Shown here piece by piece: positions 7,935 to 16,377 of a DNA stretch of 64,000 bases (the stretch's first letter is position 1; each line of letters opens with the position of its first letter). The stretch is from Haloechinothrix_A salitolerans. Its GTDB lineage: Bacteria > Actinomycetota > Actinomycetes > Mycobacteriales > Pseudonocardiaceae. The stretch is from the NCBI RefSeq assembly GCF_039544105.1, contig NZ_BAABLA010000028.1; one strand, given 5' to 3'. The notes under the pieces are model-generated. The model searched no databases, was not told where the DNA came from, and was given only the letters and a program-made list of their open reading frames with translations. The position numbers and the translations under genes are program-made.

Positions 7935-8461
7935 CCCGTTACCCAGCCGTGCAGCCTGCCGCCGCCGGAGTCCGGCTTGCCGCGCCGCTCGCCGTGACCG
8001 CCGGACTTGCCTGGTGACCAGCCGCCTTTGCGGTGCAGCGCACCCTGCACCGCCTGCTGCACGAAGGTGTTCAGTGAGACTCCCTGCTCGGCCGCCGCCT
8101 GCTCGGCTTTGCCCTTGATCTCCTCGAACAGCCGCAGCGTCATCCGGCTGATGTCACCCTCCGCACGGGGAGGTGGTGGTGCGTCGGCATCCGGATCGTC
8201 CCGCTTGCCCTGGTCGGTGGCGGAGCCGCTGACCACAACTCGAACGTCCTTGCCGTCCAGGCGCACCTCGACGACCTGGTCGTCCAGGTGTGCGGTGATC
8301 TCGGCCGCGAGGTCGGACAGCGCGTTCATCAGGGTCAGCCGCACGGCCGGTTCCAGCGCGGCCGAGAGCGTCGCGGCGACCCGCCGCGTCTGTTCATCCC
8401 CGGCCGATGCCGTCGTGGTGAGGTCTTCCCGCAACGCTGCGAGGTACGGCGTCAAGTCCAT
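7931..8461 (-). CDS. Ribbon-helix-helix (HicB/Arc-like) DNA-binding protein
   Basis: The 176-residue protein has an N-terminal helical domain (residues 1-90) with a short beta segment (EVRLDGKDVRVVVSG). Around residues 104-143 it has a ribbon-helix-helix segment, ISRMTLRLFEEIKGKAEQAA followed by GVSLNTFVQQAVQGAL, and the tail is Gly/Arg-rich. The strand-helix-helix order with SLNTFVQQA is that of HicB/Arc antitoxin-type regulators. No HicA toxin is adjacent. It precedes, and is translationally coupled to, the DUF4097 gene, so I infer a regulator/partner pair, possibly autoregulated. Confidence 0.75.
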   Translation of the reverse strand: MDLTPYLAALREDLTTTASAGDEQTRRVAATLSAALEPAVRLTLMNALSDLAAEITAHLDDQVVEVRLDGKDVRVVVSGSATDQGKRDDPDADAPPPPRAEGDISRMTLRLFEEIKGKAEQAAAEQGVSLNTFVQQAVQGALHRKGGWSPGKSGGHGERRGKPDSGGGRLHGWVTG

Positions 8462-8665
8462 GATATCACTATGACGTCACAACTGACACCGCGCAACCAC
8501 CATACGGAAGCATCGCGTTCCCGTGCCCGGTGTCCCGCAAGCCGTGTCACCCACCACGCCCTGGGTGCTCCGAACTGTCGGCGCCACGGGATAGGCTGCG
8601 GTCGATAGCAGTTCAGACGTCGACAGATCGTCGAGACAAGACAGACAAGGTTCGGTGCTTCCGCA

Positions 8666-9418
8666 GTGGCTGAGACGGTGTCACCCCAGGTCCAATTGAT
8701 CGCGAAGACGGAGTTCTTCCCGCCCGAGGACGTGCCGTGGTCTACCGACGCCGAGGGTGGCCAGGCGCTAGCCGAGTTCGCGGGCAGGGCGTGCTACCAG
8801 TCCTGGAACAAGCCCAACCCGAAGACGGCGACGAACGCGGGGTACCTGGAGCACATCATCTCGGTGGGCCACATGTCGGTGCTGGAGCACGGCTCGGCCA
8901 CGTTCTACATCACCGGCATCTCCCGTTCGCTGACTCACGAGCTGATCCGCCACCGGCACTTCTCCTACTCGCAGCTGTCGCAGCGCTACGTTCCGGAGCG
9001 CGACGCGGCGTTCGTCGAGCCGGACGTCATCGCGAGCGACCCCGAGTTGCACGAGAAGTTCCTCGCGGCGGCCCAGGCCAGTCAGGACGCCTACAACGAG
9101 CTGCTCGCGGGTCTGCAGGAGAAGTTCGCGAACGCACCGAGCAAGACGTTGCAGCGCAAGCAGGCGAGGCAGGCGGCGCGGTCGATCTTGCCGAACGCCA
9201 CCGAGACGCGCATCGTCGTCACCGGGAACTACCGCGCGTGGCGGCACTTCATCGCCATGCGCGCCACCGAGCACGCCGACGTCGAAATCCGTGCGCTGGC
9301 CGTGGAGTGCCTGCGGCAGCTGCAAAAGGCAGCGGAGAACGTCTTCGCCGACTTCACGATCTCCACGCTGCCGGATGGCACTGAGGTCGCCACCAGTCCG
9401 CTGGTCTCCGAAGGCTGA
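8666..9418 (+). CDS. thyX: FAD-dependent thymidylate synthase
   Basis: ThyX makes dTMP from dUMP using methylene-tetrahydrofolate and reduced FAD. The 250-residue sequence contains the ThyX motif RHRHFSYSQLSQR at residues 95-107 (RHR-x7-S class) and the C-terminal NATETRIVVTGNYRAWRHFI region that binds substrate. The start is GTG 8666; the family N-terminus (AETVSPQVQLIAKTEFF) begins there although no clear ribosome site precedes it. A TAGGCT box at 8592-8597 could be its -10 element. The stop overlaps the next ATG by one base (TGATG), coupling it to the ACT-domain gene. Confidence 0.97.
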   Translation: MAETVSPQVQLIAKTEFFPPEDVPWSTDAEGGQALAEFAGRACYQSWNKPNPKTATNAGYLEHIISVGHMSVLEHGSATFYITGISRSLTHELIRHRHFSYSQLSQRYVPERDAAFVEPDVIASDPELHEKFLAAAQASQDAYNELLAGLQEKFANAPSKTLQRKQARQAARSILPNATETRIVVTGNYRAWRHFIAMRATEHADVEIRALAVECLRQLQKAAENVFADFTISTLPDGTEVATSPLVSEG

Positions 9419-9816
9419 TGAAGCGGCTCGCGATCGACGTCCGGCCGGGGGAGTACTCGGTCGGACGTCTCGACGCCACCGAGCCCGTCCCGGCCGGGCT
9501 TTTCGACGTGGACGACGACGCGTTGGTCTCCATCACTCGCAGCCGCGACGAGATCTCGGTGATCTGCCTTACGGGTGCCCCGCTGCCGGACGGTGCGCGG
9601 GTGGAGAGTGGCTGGCGGCTGCTCACGGTGCGAGGTCCACTGGAGTTCACGCTTACCGGCATCATCGCGGCGCTGTCGAGTGAGTTGGCTTCGGCGGGGG
9701 TCCCGCTGTTCACGCTGTCGACGTTCGACACTGATCATCTGCTGGTCAAGCAGGCCGACCTCGCCCGCGCGGTGGACGCGTTGCGGCTGTCCGGTCACGA
9801 GGTGCATACCGGCTGA
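9418..9816 (+). CDS. ACT-domain protein (CASTOR/DUF-type)
   Basis: The 132-residue protein has two beta-alpha-beta units. The second (LEFTLTGIIAALSSELASAG, then VPLFTLSTFDTDHLLVK) is the pattern of paired ACT/CASTOR domains that sense small ligands such as amino acids. There is no catalytic domain, so it is likely a stand-alone sensor or an uncharacterised binding protein. It sits between thyX and dapA, which suggests, but does not prove, an amino-acid signal. It starts at ATG 9418, overlapping the thyX stop by 1 nt. Confidence 0.8.
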   Translation: MKRLAIDVRPGEYSVGRLDATEPVPAGLFDVDDDALVSITRSRDEISVICLTGAPLPDGARVESGWRLLTVRGPLEFTLTGIIAALSSELASAGVPLFTLSTFDTDHLLVKQADLARAVDALRLSGHEVHTG

Positions 9817-9870
9817 ACACGCGTCAAAAACGCCTCAGAGGTCGGCGCGGTATCCGCTGGACTCACGGGG

Positions 9871-9876
9871 TACCGT
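9871..9876 (+). promoter_or_regulatory. -10 box for a leaderless dapA mRNA
   Basis: TACCGT ends 6 nt before the dapA ATG at 9883, in a 66-nt gap after the ACT gene. No ribosome site lies between. dapA can therefore be transcribed separately from thyX. Confidence 0.45.
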
Positions 9877-9882
9877 CAAGGC

Positions 9883-10902
9883 ATGCCCACGATCTCAGCC
9901 GGCCCGACCGCCGCTCCAGGGCGGCCGTTCGGGCGTGTACTTTCCGCGATGGTTACTCCGTTCACGTCGGACGGCGCGATCGATCTGGATCGCGCGCAGG
10001 AGCTGGCGGAGCATCTGATCGACCTCGGCAACGACGGTCTGGTCGTCAACGGCACCACCGGCGAGAGCCCCACCACCACGGACAAGGAGAAGACCGACCT
10101 GGTCCGCGCCGTCATGGAGGCGGTCGGCAGCAGGGCCACCGTGGTCGCGGGCGCGGGCACATACGACACCGCGCACAGCCTTGAGCAGGCTCGCAACGCC
10201 GAGAAGGCAGGCGCGCACGGCATCCTCGTCGTCACGCCGTACTACTCCCGGCCAACGCAGGCCGGTCTGTACGCGCACTTCACCGCCGTGGCTGGCGCGA
10301 CGGAGCTGCCGGTGATGCTGTACGACATCCCGCCGCGCTCGGTCGTGCCGATCGAGGTGGACACGCTGCGCCGCCTGGCTGAGCACCCGCAGATCCTCGC
10401 CGTCAAGGACGCCAAGGGCGACCTGCTTTCCGGCAGCGAGGTCATCGCGAACACCGACTTGGCGTACTACTCCGGCGACGACGCGCTGAACCTGCCGTGG
10501 CTGTCGGTGGGCGCGACCGGCTGCGTCAGCGTCATCGGCAACATCGTCGCGGGTCGTATCCGGGGGATGATCGACGCTTACGAGGACGGCGACACCTCCA
10601 CCGCCCGCACCAACCACCGGGGGATGCTTCCGGTGCTGCGGGCGTTCTCTCGCGTTGGCGGGGTGGTGTTCGTCAAGACCGCGCTGCGGCTACGCGGGCT
10701 CGACGTGGGTGACCCGAGGCTGCCGATCGTTCCGGCGACCGACGACCAGGTCGACGCGATCGCCGCTGACCTCACCCAAGCCGGCGTGCCGCTGGAGTCG
10801 CAAAGCACCGACTGGCACGGTTCCCGCGTCGCGCACACCGACTCGGCCGCCGCGTATGTCACGCCGACCACCCACACGAGCGTGGGGACGTTGCACGAGT
10901 GA
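9883..10902 (+). CDS. dapA: 4-hydroxy-tetrahydrodipicolinate synthase
   Basis: DapA condenses pyruvate with aspartate semialdehyde, the first committed step to lysine and meso-DAP. The TIM-barrel has the family GTTGE loop (57-61), Tyr147 in LYDIPPRS and the Schiff-base Lys175 in AVKDAKGD. At 339 residues it is about 35 longer than usual: after the barrel ends near residue 305 a Ser/Thr/His-rich tail (HTDSAAAYVTPTTHTSVG) follows, with no recognisable domain. The stop overlaps the rnj GTG by 4 nt. Confidence 0.96.
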   Translation: MPTISAGPTAAPGRPFGRVLSAMVTPFTSDGAIDLDRAQELAEHLIDLGNDGLVVNGTTGESPTTTDKEKTDLVRAVMEAVGSRATVVAGAGTYDTAHSLEQARNAEKAGAHGILVVTPYYSRPTQAGLYAHFTAVAGATELPVMLYDIPPRSVVPIEVDTLRRLAEHPQILAVKDAKGDLLSGSEVIANTDLAYYSGDDALNLPWLSVGATGCVSVIGNIVAGRIRGMIDAYEDGDTSTARTNHRGMLPVLRAFSRVGGVVFVKTALRLRGLDVGDPRLPIVPATDDQVDAIAADLTQAGVPLESQSTDWHGSRVAHTDSAAAYVTPTTHTSVGTLHE

Positions 10903-12590
10903 TCGCGGACGGACCTGGCCCTACGGGGGCGCCGCCCGCCCTGCCCGAGGGCGGCATGCGCGTCGTCGCGCTCGGTGGTATCGGCGAGATCGGCAGGAAC
11001 ATGACCGTCTTCGAGTTCGACGGTCGGCTGCTGATCGTGGACTGCGGCGTGCTGTTCCCGGAGGACGAGCAGCCCGGCGTCGACCTGATCCTGCCGGACT
11101 TCCATGCCATCGAGGACCGGCTGGACGACGTCGAGGCGCTGGTGCTCACCCACGGCCACGAGGACCACATCGGCGCGGTGCCGTTCCTGTTGCGGCTGCG
11201 GCCGGACTTGCCGGTCTACGGCTCACGGCTGACGCTGGCACTGCTGTCGGCGAAGTGCACAGAGCACAAGCTGCGGCCGACGCTGGTGCACGTCGCGGAG
11301 GGTGAGCGGCGCACCGTCGGCGGGTTCGACCTGGAGTTCTTCGCCGTCAACCACTCCATCCCTGACGCGCTCGCGGTCGCGATCCGCACCCCGGCGGGCC
11401 TGGTGCTGCACACCGGCGACATCAAGCTGGACCAGCTCCCGCTCGACGGCCGTCTCACTGACCTCGCCGGGTTCTCGCGACTGGGCGATGAGGGCGTCGA
11501 CCTGTTGTGCGTGGACTCCACCAACGCCGAGGTGCCCGGCTTCGTCACCCCGGAACGCGAGATCGGGCCGGTGCTGGACGACGTGCTAGCGAAGGCGACC
11601 CAGCGGGTCATCGTCGCCTGCTTCGCCAGCCACGTGCACCGCGTGCAGCAGGTGCTCGATGCCGCCGCCGCGCACGGACGTCGGGTGGCGTTCGTGGGCC
11701 GCTCTATGGTGCGCAACATGGGTATCGCCGCCGAGCTGGGATTCCTCTCCGTGCCTGAGGGCTTGCTGATCGACATGGACGAGGCGGCGAACCTACCGGA
11801 GACGAAGGTGGTGTTCATCTCCACCGGCTCGCAGGGCGAACCGCTCTCGGCACTGTCTCGGATGGCGCGTGGTGAGCACCGAAACATCACCCTGCGCCCG
11901 GGCGACACGGTGGTGCTGGCCAGCTCGATGATCCCCGGCAACGAGACCGCCGTGTTCGGTGTCGTCAACGGGCTGGTGCGGCTCGGGGCGAACGTCGTGT
12001 ACCAGGCCAACGCGAAGGTCCACGTGTCCGGGCACGCCTCCGCGGGCGAGCTGCTGTTCCTCTACAACGCGGTGCGGCCGAGCAATGTCATGCCGGTGCA
12101 CGGCGAGTGGAAGCACCTGCGCGCCAACGCCGAGATCGCCGTCAGCACCGGTGTCGACCCGTCCAGCGTCGTTATCGCGGAGGACGGCGTCGTCGTTGAC
12201 CTTGTGGACGGCAAGGCCACCCGCACCGGCCGGGTCGAGGTCGGCCACGTCTACGTCGACGGCTTGTCCGTCGGGGATGTCGGGGAGTCGACGCTGTCTG
12301 ACCGGCTCATCCTCGGCGAGGGCGGGTTCATCGCGATCACGGTGGCCATCGACCAGCACACCGGGCGCGCGATATCGCCGCCGTCGGTGTCCGGCAGGGG
12401 GTTCTCGGACGACCCGAAGGCGCTGGACGGCGTGGTGCCGCTGATCGAGATGGAGCTGTCCCGCACCGAGTCGGAGGGCATCACCGACACGCACCGGGTC
12501 GCGCAGGCCGTCCGACGGGTGGTGGGCCGGTGGGTCGCGCAGACCTACCGTCGTCGTCCGATGATCGTGCCGACCGTCATCCCGGTGTAG
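10899..12590 (+). CDS. rnj: Ribonuclease J
   Basis: The 563-residue metallo-beta-lactamase/beta-CASP nuclease has the zinc motif HGHEDH at residues 85-90, later ligands in VLHTGDIKLD and VHVSGHAS, and a beta-CASP insertion between them. RNase J acts as a 5' exonuclease and endonuclease in rRNA maturation and mRNA decay. It is coupled to dapA by a GTGA overlap, the order seen in M. tuberculosis (thyX-dapA-rnj, Rv2754c-Rv2752c). It ends 8 nt from the convergent putP stop, with no terminator hairpin between. Confidence 0.96.
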   Translation: MIADGPGPTGAPPALPEGGMRVVALGGIGEIGRNMTVFEFDGRLLIVDCGVLFPEDEQPGVDLILPDFHAIEDRLDDVEALVLTHGHEDHIGAVPFLLRLRPDLPVYGSRLTLALLSAKCTEHKLRPTLVHVAEGERRTVGGFDLEFFAVNHSIPDALAVAIRTPAGLVLHTGDIKLDQLPLDGRLTDLAGFSRLGDEGVDLLCVDSTNAEVPGFVTPEREIGPVLDDVLAKATQRVIVACFASHVHRVQQVLDAAAAHGRRVAFVGRSMVRNMGIAAELGFLSVPEGLLIDMDEAANLPETKVVFISTGSQGEPLSALSRMARGEHRNITLRPGDTVVLASSMIPGNETAVFGVVNGLVRLGANVVYQANAKVHVSGHASAGELLFLYNAVRPSNVMPVHGEWKHLRANAEIAVSTGVDPSSVVIAEDGVVVDLVDGKATRTGRVEVGHVYVDGLSVGDVGESTLSDRLILGEGGFIAITVAIDQHTGRAISPPSVSGRGFSDDPKALDGVVPLIEMELSRTESEGITDTHRVAQAVRRVVGRWVAQTYRRRPMIVPTVIPV

Positions 12591-12598
12591 CCGCGGCG

Positions 12599-14119
12599 TC
12601 AGCTCCGCTCGCTCGCGACCGGCTCCGGTGCGTCGCCGTGCGCGCCGACCCACTCACGCTCCGGTGGACGTCCGACGAACCGCCCGAACAGCAGCGCCGC
12701 CGCCGTCGCGACGATCCAGCCGGGCACCATCTCGTACCAGCCGGTGTTGGCGAGGACGTCGACCTGCCGCCAGATCAGCACCGTGGCGGCGCCGCCGACG
12801 ATGCCAGCCAGCGCCCCGGCCCATGTCATGCGCGGCCAGAACAGCGACAGCAGGATGACCGGCCCGAACGCGGACCCGAACCCGGCCCAGGCGTAGGCGA
12901 CGATGTCCAGCACGCCACCACCGCCGAGCGCGATCACGTAGGCCACGATCGCCACCAGGATGACGGTGCCGCGGCCGACCCACACCAGGGTGCGTTCGGT
13001 GGCGTCCCGGTTGAGGAACGCGCGGTAGAAGTCCTCAGTCAGCGCGGTGGACGAGACGAGTAGCTGGCTGTCCGCTGTGGACATGATCGCGGCGAGCACC
13101 GCGGCGAGCAGGATGCCCGCCAGCCACGGGTTCAGCAGTTCCTGGGCCAGCGCGATGAATACCGTCTCCGGGTTGTCCAACGGCTGATCCAGCAGCCCGA
13201 TCCCGACAAGGCCGACCAGCGACGCGCCCGCCAGCGTCACGATCACCCAACCGACGCCGATGCGCCGCGCGGCGGGGATGTCGCGCGTGCTGCGGATGCC
13301 CATGAACCGCGCCAGGATGTGCGGCTGCCCGAAATAGCCAAGCCCCCACGCCAGCAGCGACACCACCGCGATGAAACCAAGCGACTCTCCGCCGCCCCAC
13401 GCGCCGTCGGTGAAGCTGGCCTCGCGACCCATGTCCAGCAGCGCTGGGGATTGCTGGTTCAGCGAGTCGTTCATCGCGCCGAACCCGCCGAGCATGCCAA
13501 CGCCGATCAGCGGCAGTACCAGCAGCGCCAGGAACATCAGGGTGCCCTGCACCGCGTCGGTGAAGCTCACCGCGAGGAAACCGCCGAGGAAGGCGTAGAC
13601 GACGATGACGACGACGGCGACCGTGATCGCCAGGTTCGCGTTGACGCCGAACACCTCTTCGAACAGCACCCCGCCCGCGACGAGCCCGCTGGCGACGTAG
13701 ACAGTGAAGAACACCACGATCACCAACGCGGAGATCGAGCGCAGTAATCGGGTGCGGTCTTCGAAGCGGTTATCAAGGTAGGCGGACAGGCTGATCGCGT
13801 TCCCCGCGCGCTCGGTGTAGGAACGCAGTCGTGGTGCGACGAACAGCCAGTTCAGGTAGGTGCCGATCGCCAGCCCGATCGCGATCCACGTCGCGCCGAT
13901 GCCCGCCGCGTATACCGCGCCGGGAAGGCCGAGCAGCAGCCACCCCGACATGTCGCTGGCCTGTGCGGACAGCGCGGCCGTCGGGGAGTTGAGGCTGCGC
14001 CCGCCGAGCGCGAAGTCCGACAGCGTGTTGGTGCGGTTGTAGACCCAGACCCCGATCGCGATCATGACGACGAGGTAGACGATGAACGTGGTCAGAATGG
14101 GTGCGCTGATGTCGAACAC
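12599..14119 (-). CDS. putP: Sodium/proline symporter
   Basis: The 506-residue protein has about 13 membrane helices of the sodium-solute symporter family. The N-terminal signature SAQASDMSGWLLLGLPGAVY matches PutP closely, including Ser/Asp residues of the sodium and proline sites, and AIMSTADSQLLVSSTALTEDFYR is the typical TM8-9 segment. The start is GTG 14119 with a strong GGAGGTAA ribosome site. No proline dehydrogenase lies nearby. It is the first gene of the block that separates rnj from ftsK here. Confidence 0.93.
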   Translation of the reverse strand: MFDISAPILTTFIVYLVVMIAIGVWVYNRTNTLSDFALGGRSLNSPTAALSAQASDMSGWLLLGLPGAVYAAGIGATWIAIGLAIGTYLNWLFVAPRLRSYTERAGNAISLSAYLDNRFEDRTRLLRSISALVIVVFFTVYVASGLVAGGVLFEEVFGVNANLAITVAVVVIVVYAFLGGFLAVSFTDAVQGTLMFLALLVLPLIGVGMLGGFGAMNDSLNQQSPALLDMGREASFTDGAWGGGESLGFIAVVSLLAWGLGYFGQPHILARFMGIRSTRDIPAARRIGVGWVIVTLAGASLVGLVGIGLLDQPLDNPETVFIALAQELLNPWLAGILLAAVLAAIMSTADSQLLVSSTALTEDFYRAFLNRDATERTLVWVGRGTVILVAIVAYVIALGGGGVLDIVAYAWAGFGSAFGPVILLSLFWPRMTWAGALAGIVGGAATVLIWRQVDVLANTGWYEMVPGWIVATAAALLFGRFVGRPPEREWVGAHGDAPEPVASERS

Positions 14120-14243
14120 GGGTTACCTCCCTTTCCTGGCCTGCCCACCAGGCGTGAGATCAGTGTGATCCGCACCACAAACGATGTAAATGGACAAACC
14201 GGGGGTACTGCATCAGGCGCGGTGGGCTCCTGGCGCGGCGAAG

Positions 14244-14283
14244 GTGAGTCAAAGTGGTCGTCAGCGCGACCACAACGACTCAC
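14244..14283. promoter_or_regulatory. Imperfect inverted repeat in the putP / MoxR divergent gap
   Basis: GTGAGTCAAAGTGGTCG (14244-14260) pairs with CGACCACAACGACTCAC (14267-14283) at 14 of 17 positions, with a 6-nt loop. It lies between two divergent starts, so a regulatory role or operator is more likely than termination. Confidence 0.5.
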
Positions 14284-14362
14284 ACTCGCCGTGCGGGCGG
14301 CAGTGCCAAGGTTGGGGTGCGCCCTACCCGGCTGAGCGGGTACGGATACCGGGCGTCGGGGT

Positions 14363-14368
14363 TAACCT
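14363..14368 (+). promoter_or_regulatory. -10 box for a leaderless MoxR/cox operon mRNA
   Basis: TAACCT ends 7 nt before GTG 14376. It would drive the MoxR-VWA-XdhC part of the cluster. Confidence 0.42.
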
Positions 14369-14375
14369 CGAAGAT

Positions 14376-15269
14376 GTGACGGATATGACAACGGAGCCCG
14401 CTTCGCCCGGCGAGCTGGCCGAGGCGTTGGAAAACACCGGGTACCTCGCTGACGACGGCGTGGCGACAGCGGCTTTCCTGGCGATGCGGATGCGGCGGCC
14501 ACTGTTGTGTGAGGGCGAGCCGGGCACCGGTAAGACGTCGCTGGCGAGCGCGCTGGCCGAAGCACTGGGACTGTCGCTGATCCGGTTGCAGTGCCACGAG
14601 GGCATCGATGCCGAGCAGGCGCTCTACGAGTGGGACTACCCGCGCCAGCTGCTGCACCTGCGCGCGCTCGAGGCGACCGCCGACGGCCCCGTCGATCCCG
14701 ACATAGCGGAGCGCTCCCTCTACACTCGGCGGTTCCTGCTGGCCAGGCCCTTGCTGCGGGCGCTCACCGAGTCGCCGTGTGTGCTCCTGGTGGATGAGAT
14801 CGACCGCGCGGACGACGAGTTCGAGGCGTTCCTGCTGCAACTGCTCGACGAGAACGCCGTGAGCATCCCGGAGTTCGGCGAGATCAGAGCCAGCACACCG
14901 CCGATCGTGCTGTTGACGTCGAACCGCACCCGGGAGGTGCACGACGCACTCAAGCGACGCTGCCTGTACCACTGGCTGGTCCATCCGGACGTCGCGCGTG
15001 AGGTGGCCATTCTGCGCAGGCGGCTGCCGGGGCTGTCGGAAAAGCTGGCCACCCAGGTCGCCAGCGCCGTGCACCGGCTGCGCGAGCTGGATCTGCTGAA
15101 GCCGCCTGGGGTGGCGGAGTCGCTGGACTGGGCGAGCGCGTTGCGGGCGCTGAACAGCGTGGAGCTGGACGCGGCCAACGCGGAGCTGACGTTGGGCGCG
15201 GTGGCGAAGTACCGCGAGGACGCCGACCGCATCCGCGCGGCCGGGTTGACCTCCTTGCTCGCGGGGTGA
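14376..15269 (+). CDS. MoxR-family AAA+ ATPase (CoxD-like maturation chaperone)
   Basis: The 297-residue ATPase has Walker A GEPGTGKT (47-54), Walker B LLVDEIDRAD and sensor-1 LLTSNRT. MoxR ATPases in cox clusters help insert or mature the Cu/Mo active site of CO dehydrogenase-type enzymes, together with a VWA partner, which follows here after 4 nt. I chose GTG 14376 because a TAACCT box (14363-14368) lies 7 nt upstream, implying a leaderless mRNA. ATG 14385 is an alternative, and the frame remains open further upstream without family similarity. Confidence 0.88.
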   Translation: MTDMTTEPASPGELAEALENTGYLADDGVATAAFLAMRMRRPLLCEGEPGTGKTSLASALAEALGLSLIRLQCHEGIDAEQALYEWDYPRQLLHLRALEATADGPVDPDIAERSLYTRRFLLARPLLRALTESPCVLLVDEIDRADDEFEAFLLQLLDENAVSIPEFGEIRASTPPIVLLTSNRTREVHDALKRRCLYHWLVHPDVAREVAILRRRLPGLSEKLATQVASAVHRLRELDLLKPPGVAESLDWASALRALNSVELDAANAELTLGAVAKYREDADRIRAAGLTSLLAG

Positions 15270-15273
15270 GGCG

Positions 15274-16377
15274 ATGGCGCTACCAGGTCTCGTCGGATTC
15301 ACTCACGCCCTCGCGGACGCCGGGCTCGACATCGGCACCGACCGCACGGCGGCCTTCTTGACCGCGGTGAGCGAGGTCGACGTCGCTGATCGGGACCAGC
15401 TGTACTGGGCGGGCAGGGTCACGCTGTGCCGTGAGCCGGACGAGATCGCGGGTTACGACGCGGTGTTCGCGCGGTGGTTCCACGGCGAGCGGCAGGCACA
15501 GGGCGCCGTCCGGCGCAGCACGCCACGGTTCGCCACGCTCACGCCGGAGACGTCTGGCTCGGACACGGACGACGATGACGACACGAGCGTGCTGCGGCAG
15601 ATCGGGGCCAGCGACTCCGAGGTATTGCGCAACCGCGACATGTCCGGGCTCGACCAGACCGAGCGGGAACACCTCGCCGAACTGTTCGCGCTGCTACGGC
15701 CCGCGCCGCCGACCCGACGGTCGCTACGGCGCAGGCCGTCCCGGCGAGGCGCGCTGGATCAGCGCCGAACGTTCAGGGCGATGTTCGGCACCGGAGGGGA
15801 GCCGGTGCGGTTGGAGCGTCGCAGCCGGAGTCACCGGCCGCGACGCGTGGTGCTGCTGATCGACGTCTCCGGCTCGATGGAGCCGTACTCCGACGCGTTG
15901 CTCCGGTTCGCGCACGCGGTCGCGCGCCGCACGCCGGGCATGGTGGAGGCGTTCACCCTCGGTACGCGTCTCACTCGGGTGTCGCGCCAGCTGCGGCAAC
16001 GTGACCCCGCGCGGGCGTTACCCGCCGCGGCGAACGCGGTGCCCGATTACGCCGGTGGCACCCGGCTCGGCGAGACATTGCGGGTGTTCCTGGACCGGTG
16101 GGGACAGCGCGGCCTGGCTCGATCGGCGATCGTGGTGTTGTTCTCCGACGGGTGGGAGCGCGGCGACCCGGCACTACTCGGCGAACAGGTCGCACGGTTG
16201 CGCAGGCTCGCGCACGCGGTGCTGTGGGTGAACCCGCACGCGGGTCGCGATGGCTACGCGCCGATCCAGTCCGGGATCGCCGCCGCGCTACCGCACGTCG
16301 ACCGGCTGCTAGCGGGTCATAGTCTGGCGACACTCGAGGAACTGTTAGGGGCGATGCGTGATGCACGACGTACTTGA
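15274..16377 (+). CDS. VWA-domain protein (CoxE-like)
   Basis: The 367-residue protein has an N-terminal helical domain, a charged linker (residues 95-130, many Asp) and a von Willebrand A domain at about 190-360 with an intact MIDAS motif, DVSGS (197-201). CoxE-type VWA proteins work with a MoxR ATPase in metal-centre maturation of CO dehydrogenase. It begins 4 nt after the MoxR stop and its end overlaps the XdhC gene by 20 nt, so the three genes form one operon. Confidence 0.9.
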   Translation: MALPGLVGFTHALADAGLDIGTDRTAAFLTAVSEVDVADRDQLYWAGRVTLCREPDEIAGYDAVFARWFHGERQAQGAVRRSTPRFATLTPETSGSDTDDDDDTSVLRQIGASDSEVLRNRDMSGLDQTEREHLAELFALLRPAPPTRRSLRRRPSRRGALDQRRTFRAMFGTGGEPVRLERRSRSHRPRRVVLLIDVSGSMEPYSDALLRFAHAVARRTPGMVEAFTLGTRLTRVSRQLRQRDPARALPAAANAVPDYAGGTRLGETLRVFLDRWGQRGLARSAIVVLFSDGWERGDPALLGEQVARLRRLAHAVLWVNPHAGRDGYAPIQSGIAAALPHVDRLLAGHSLATLEELLGAMRDARRT

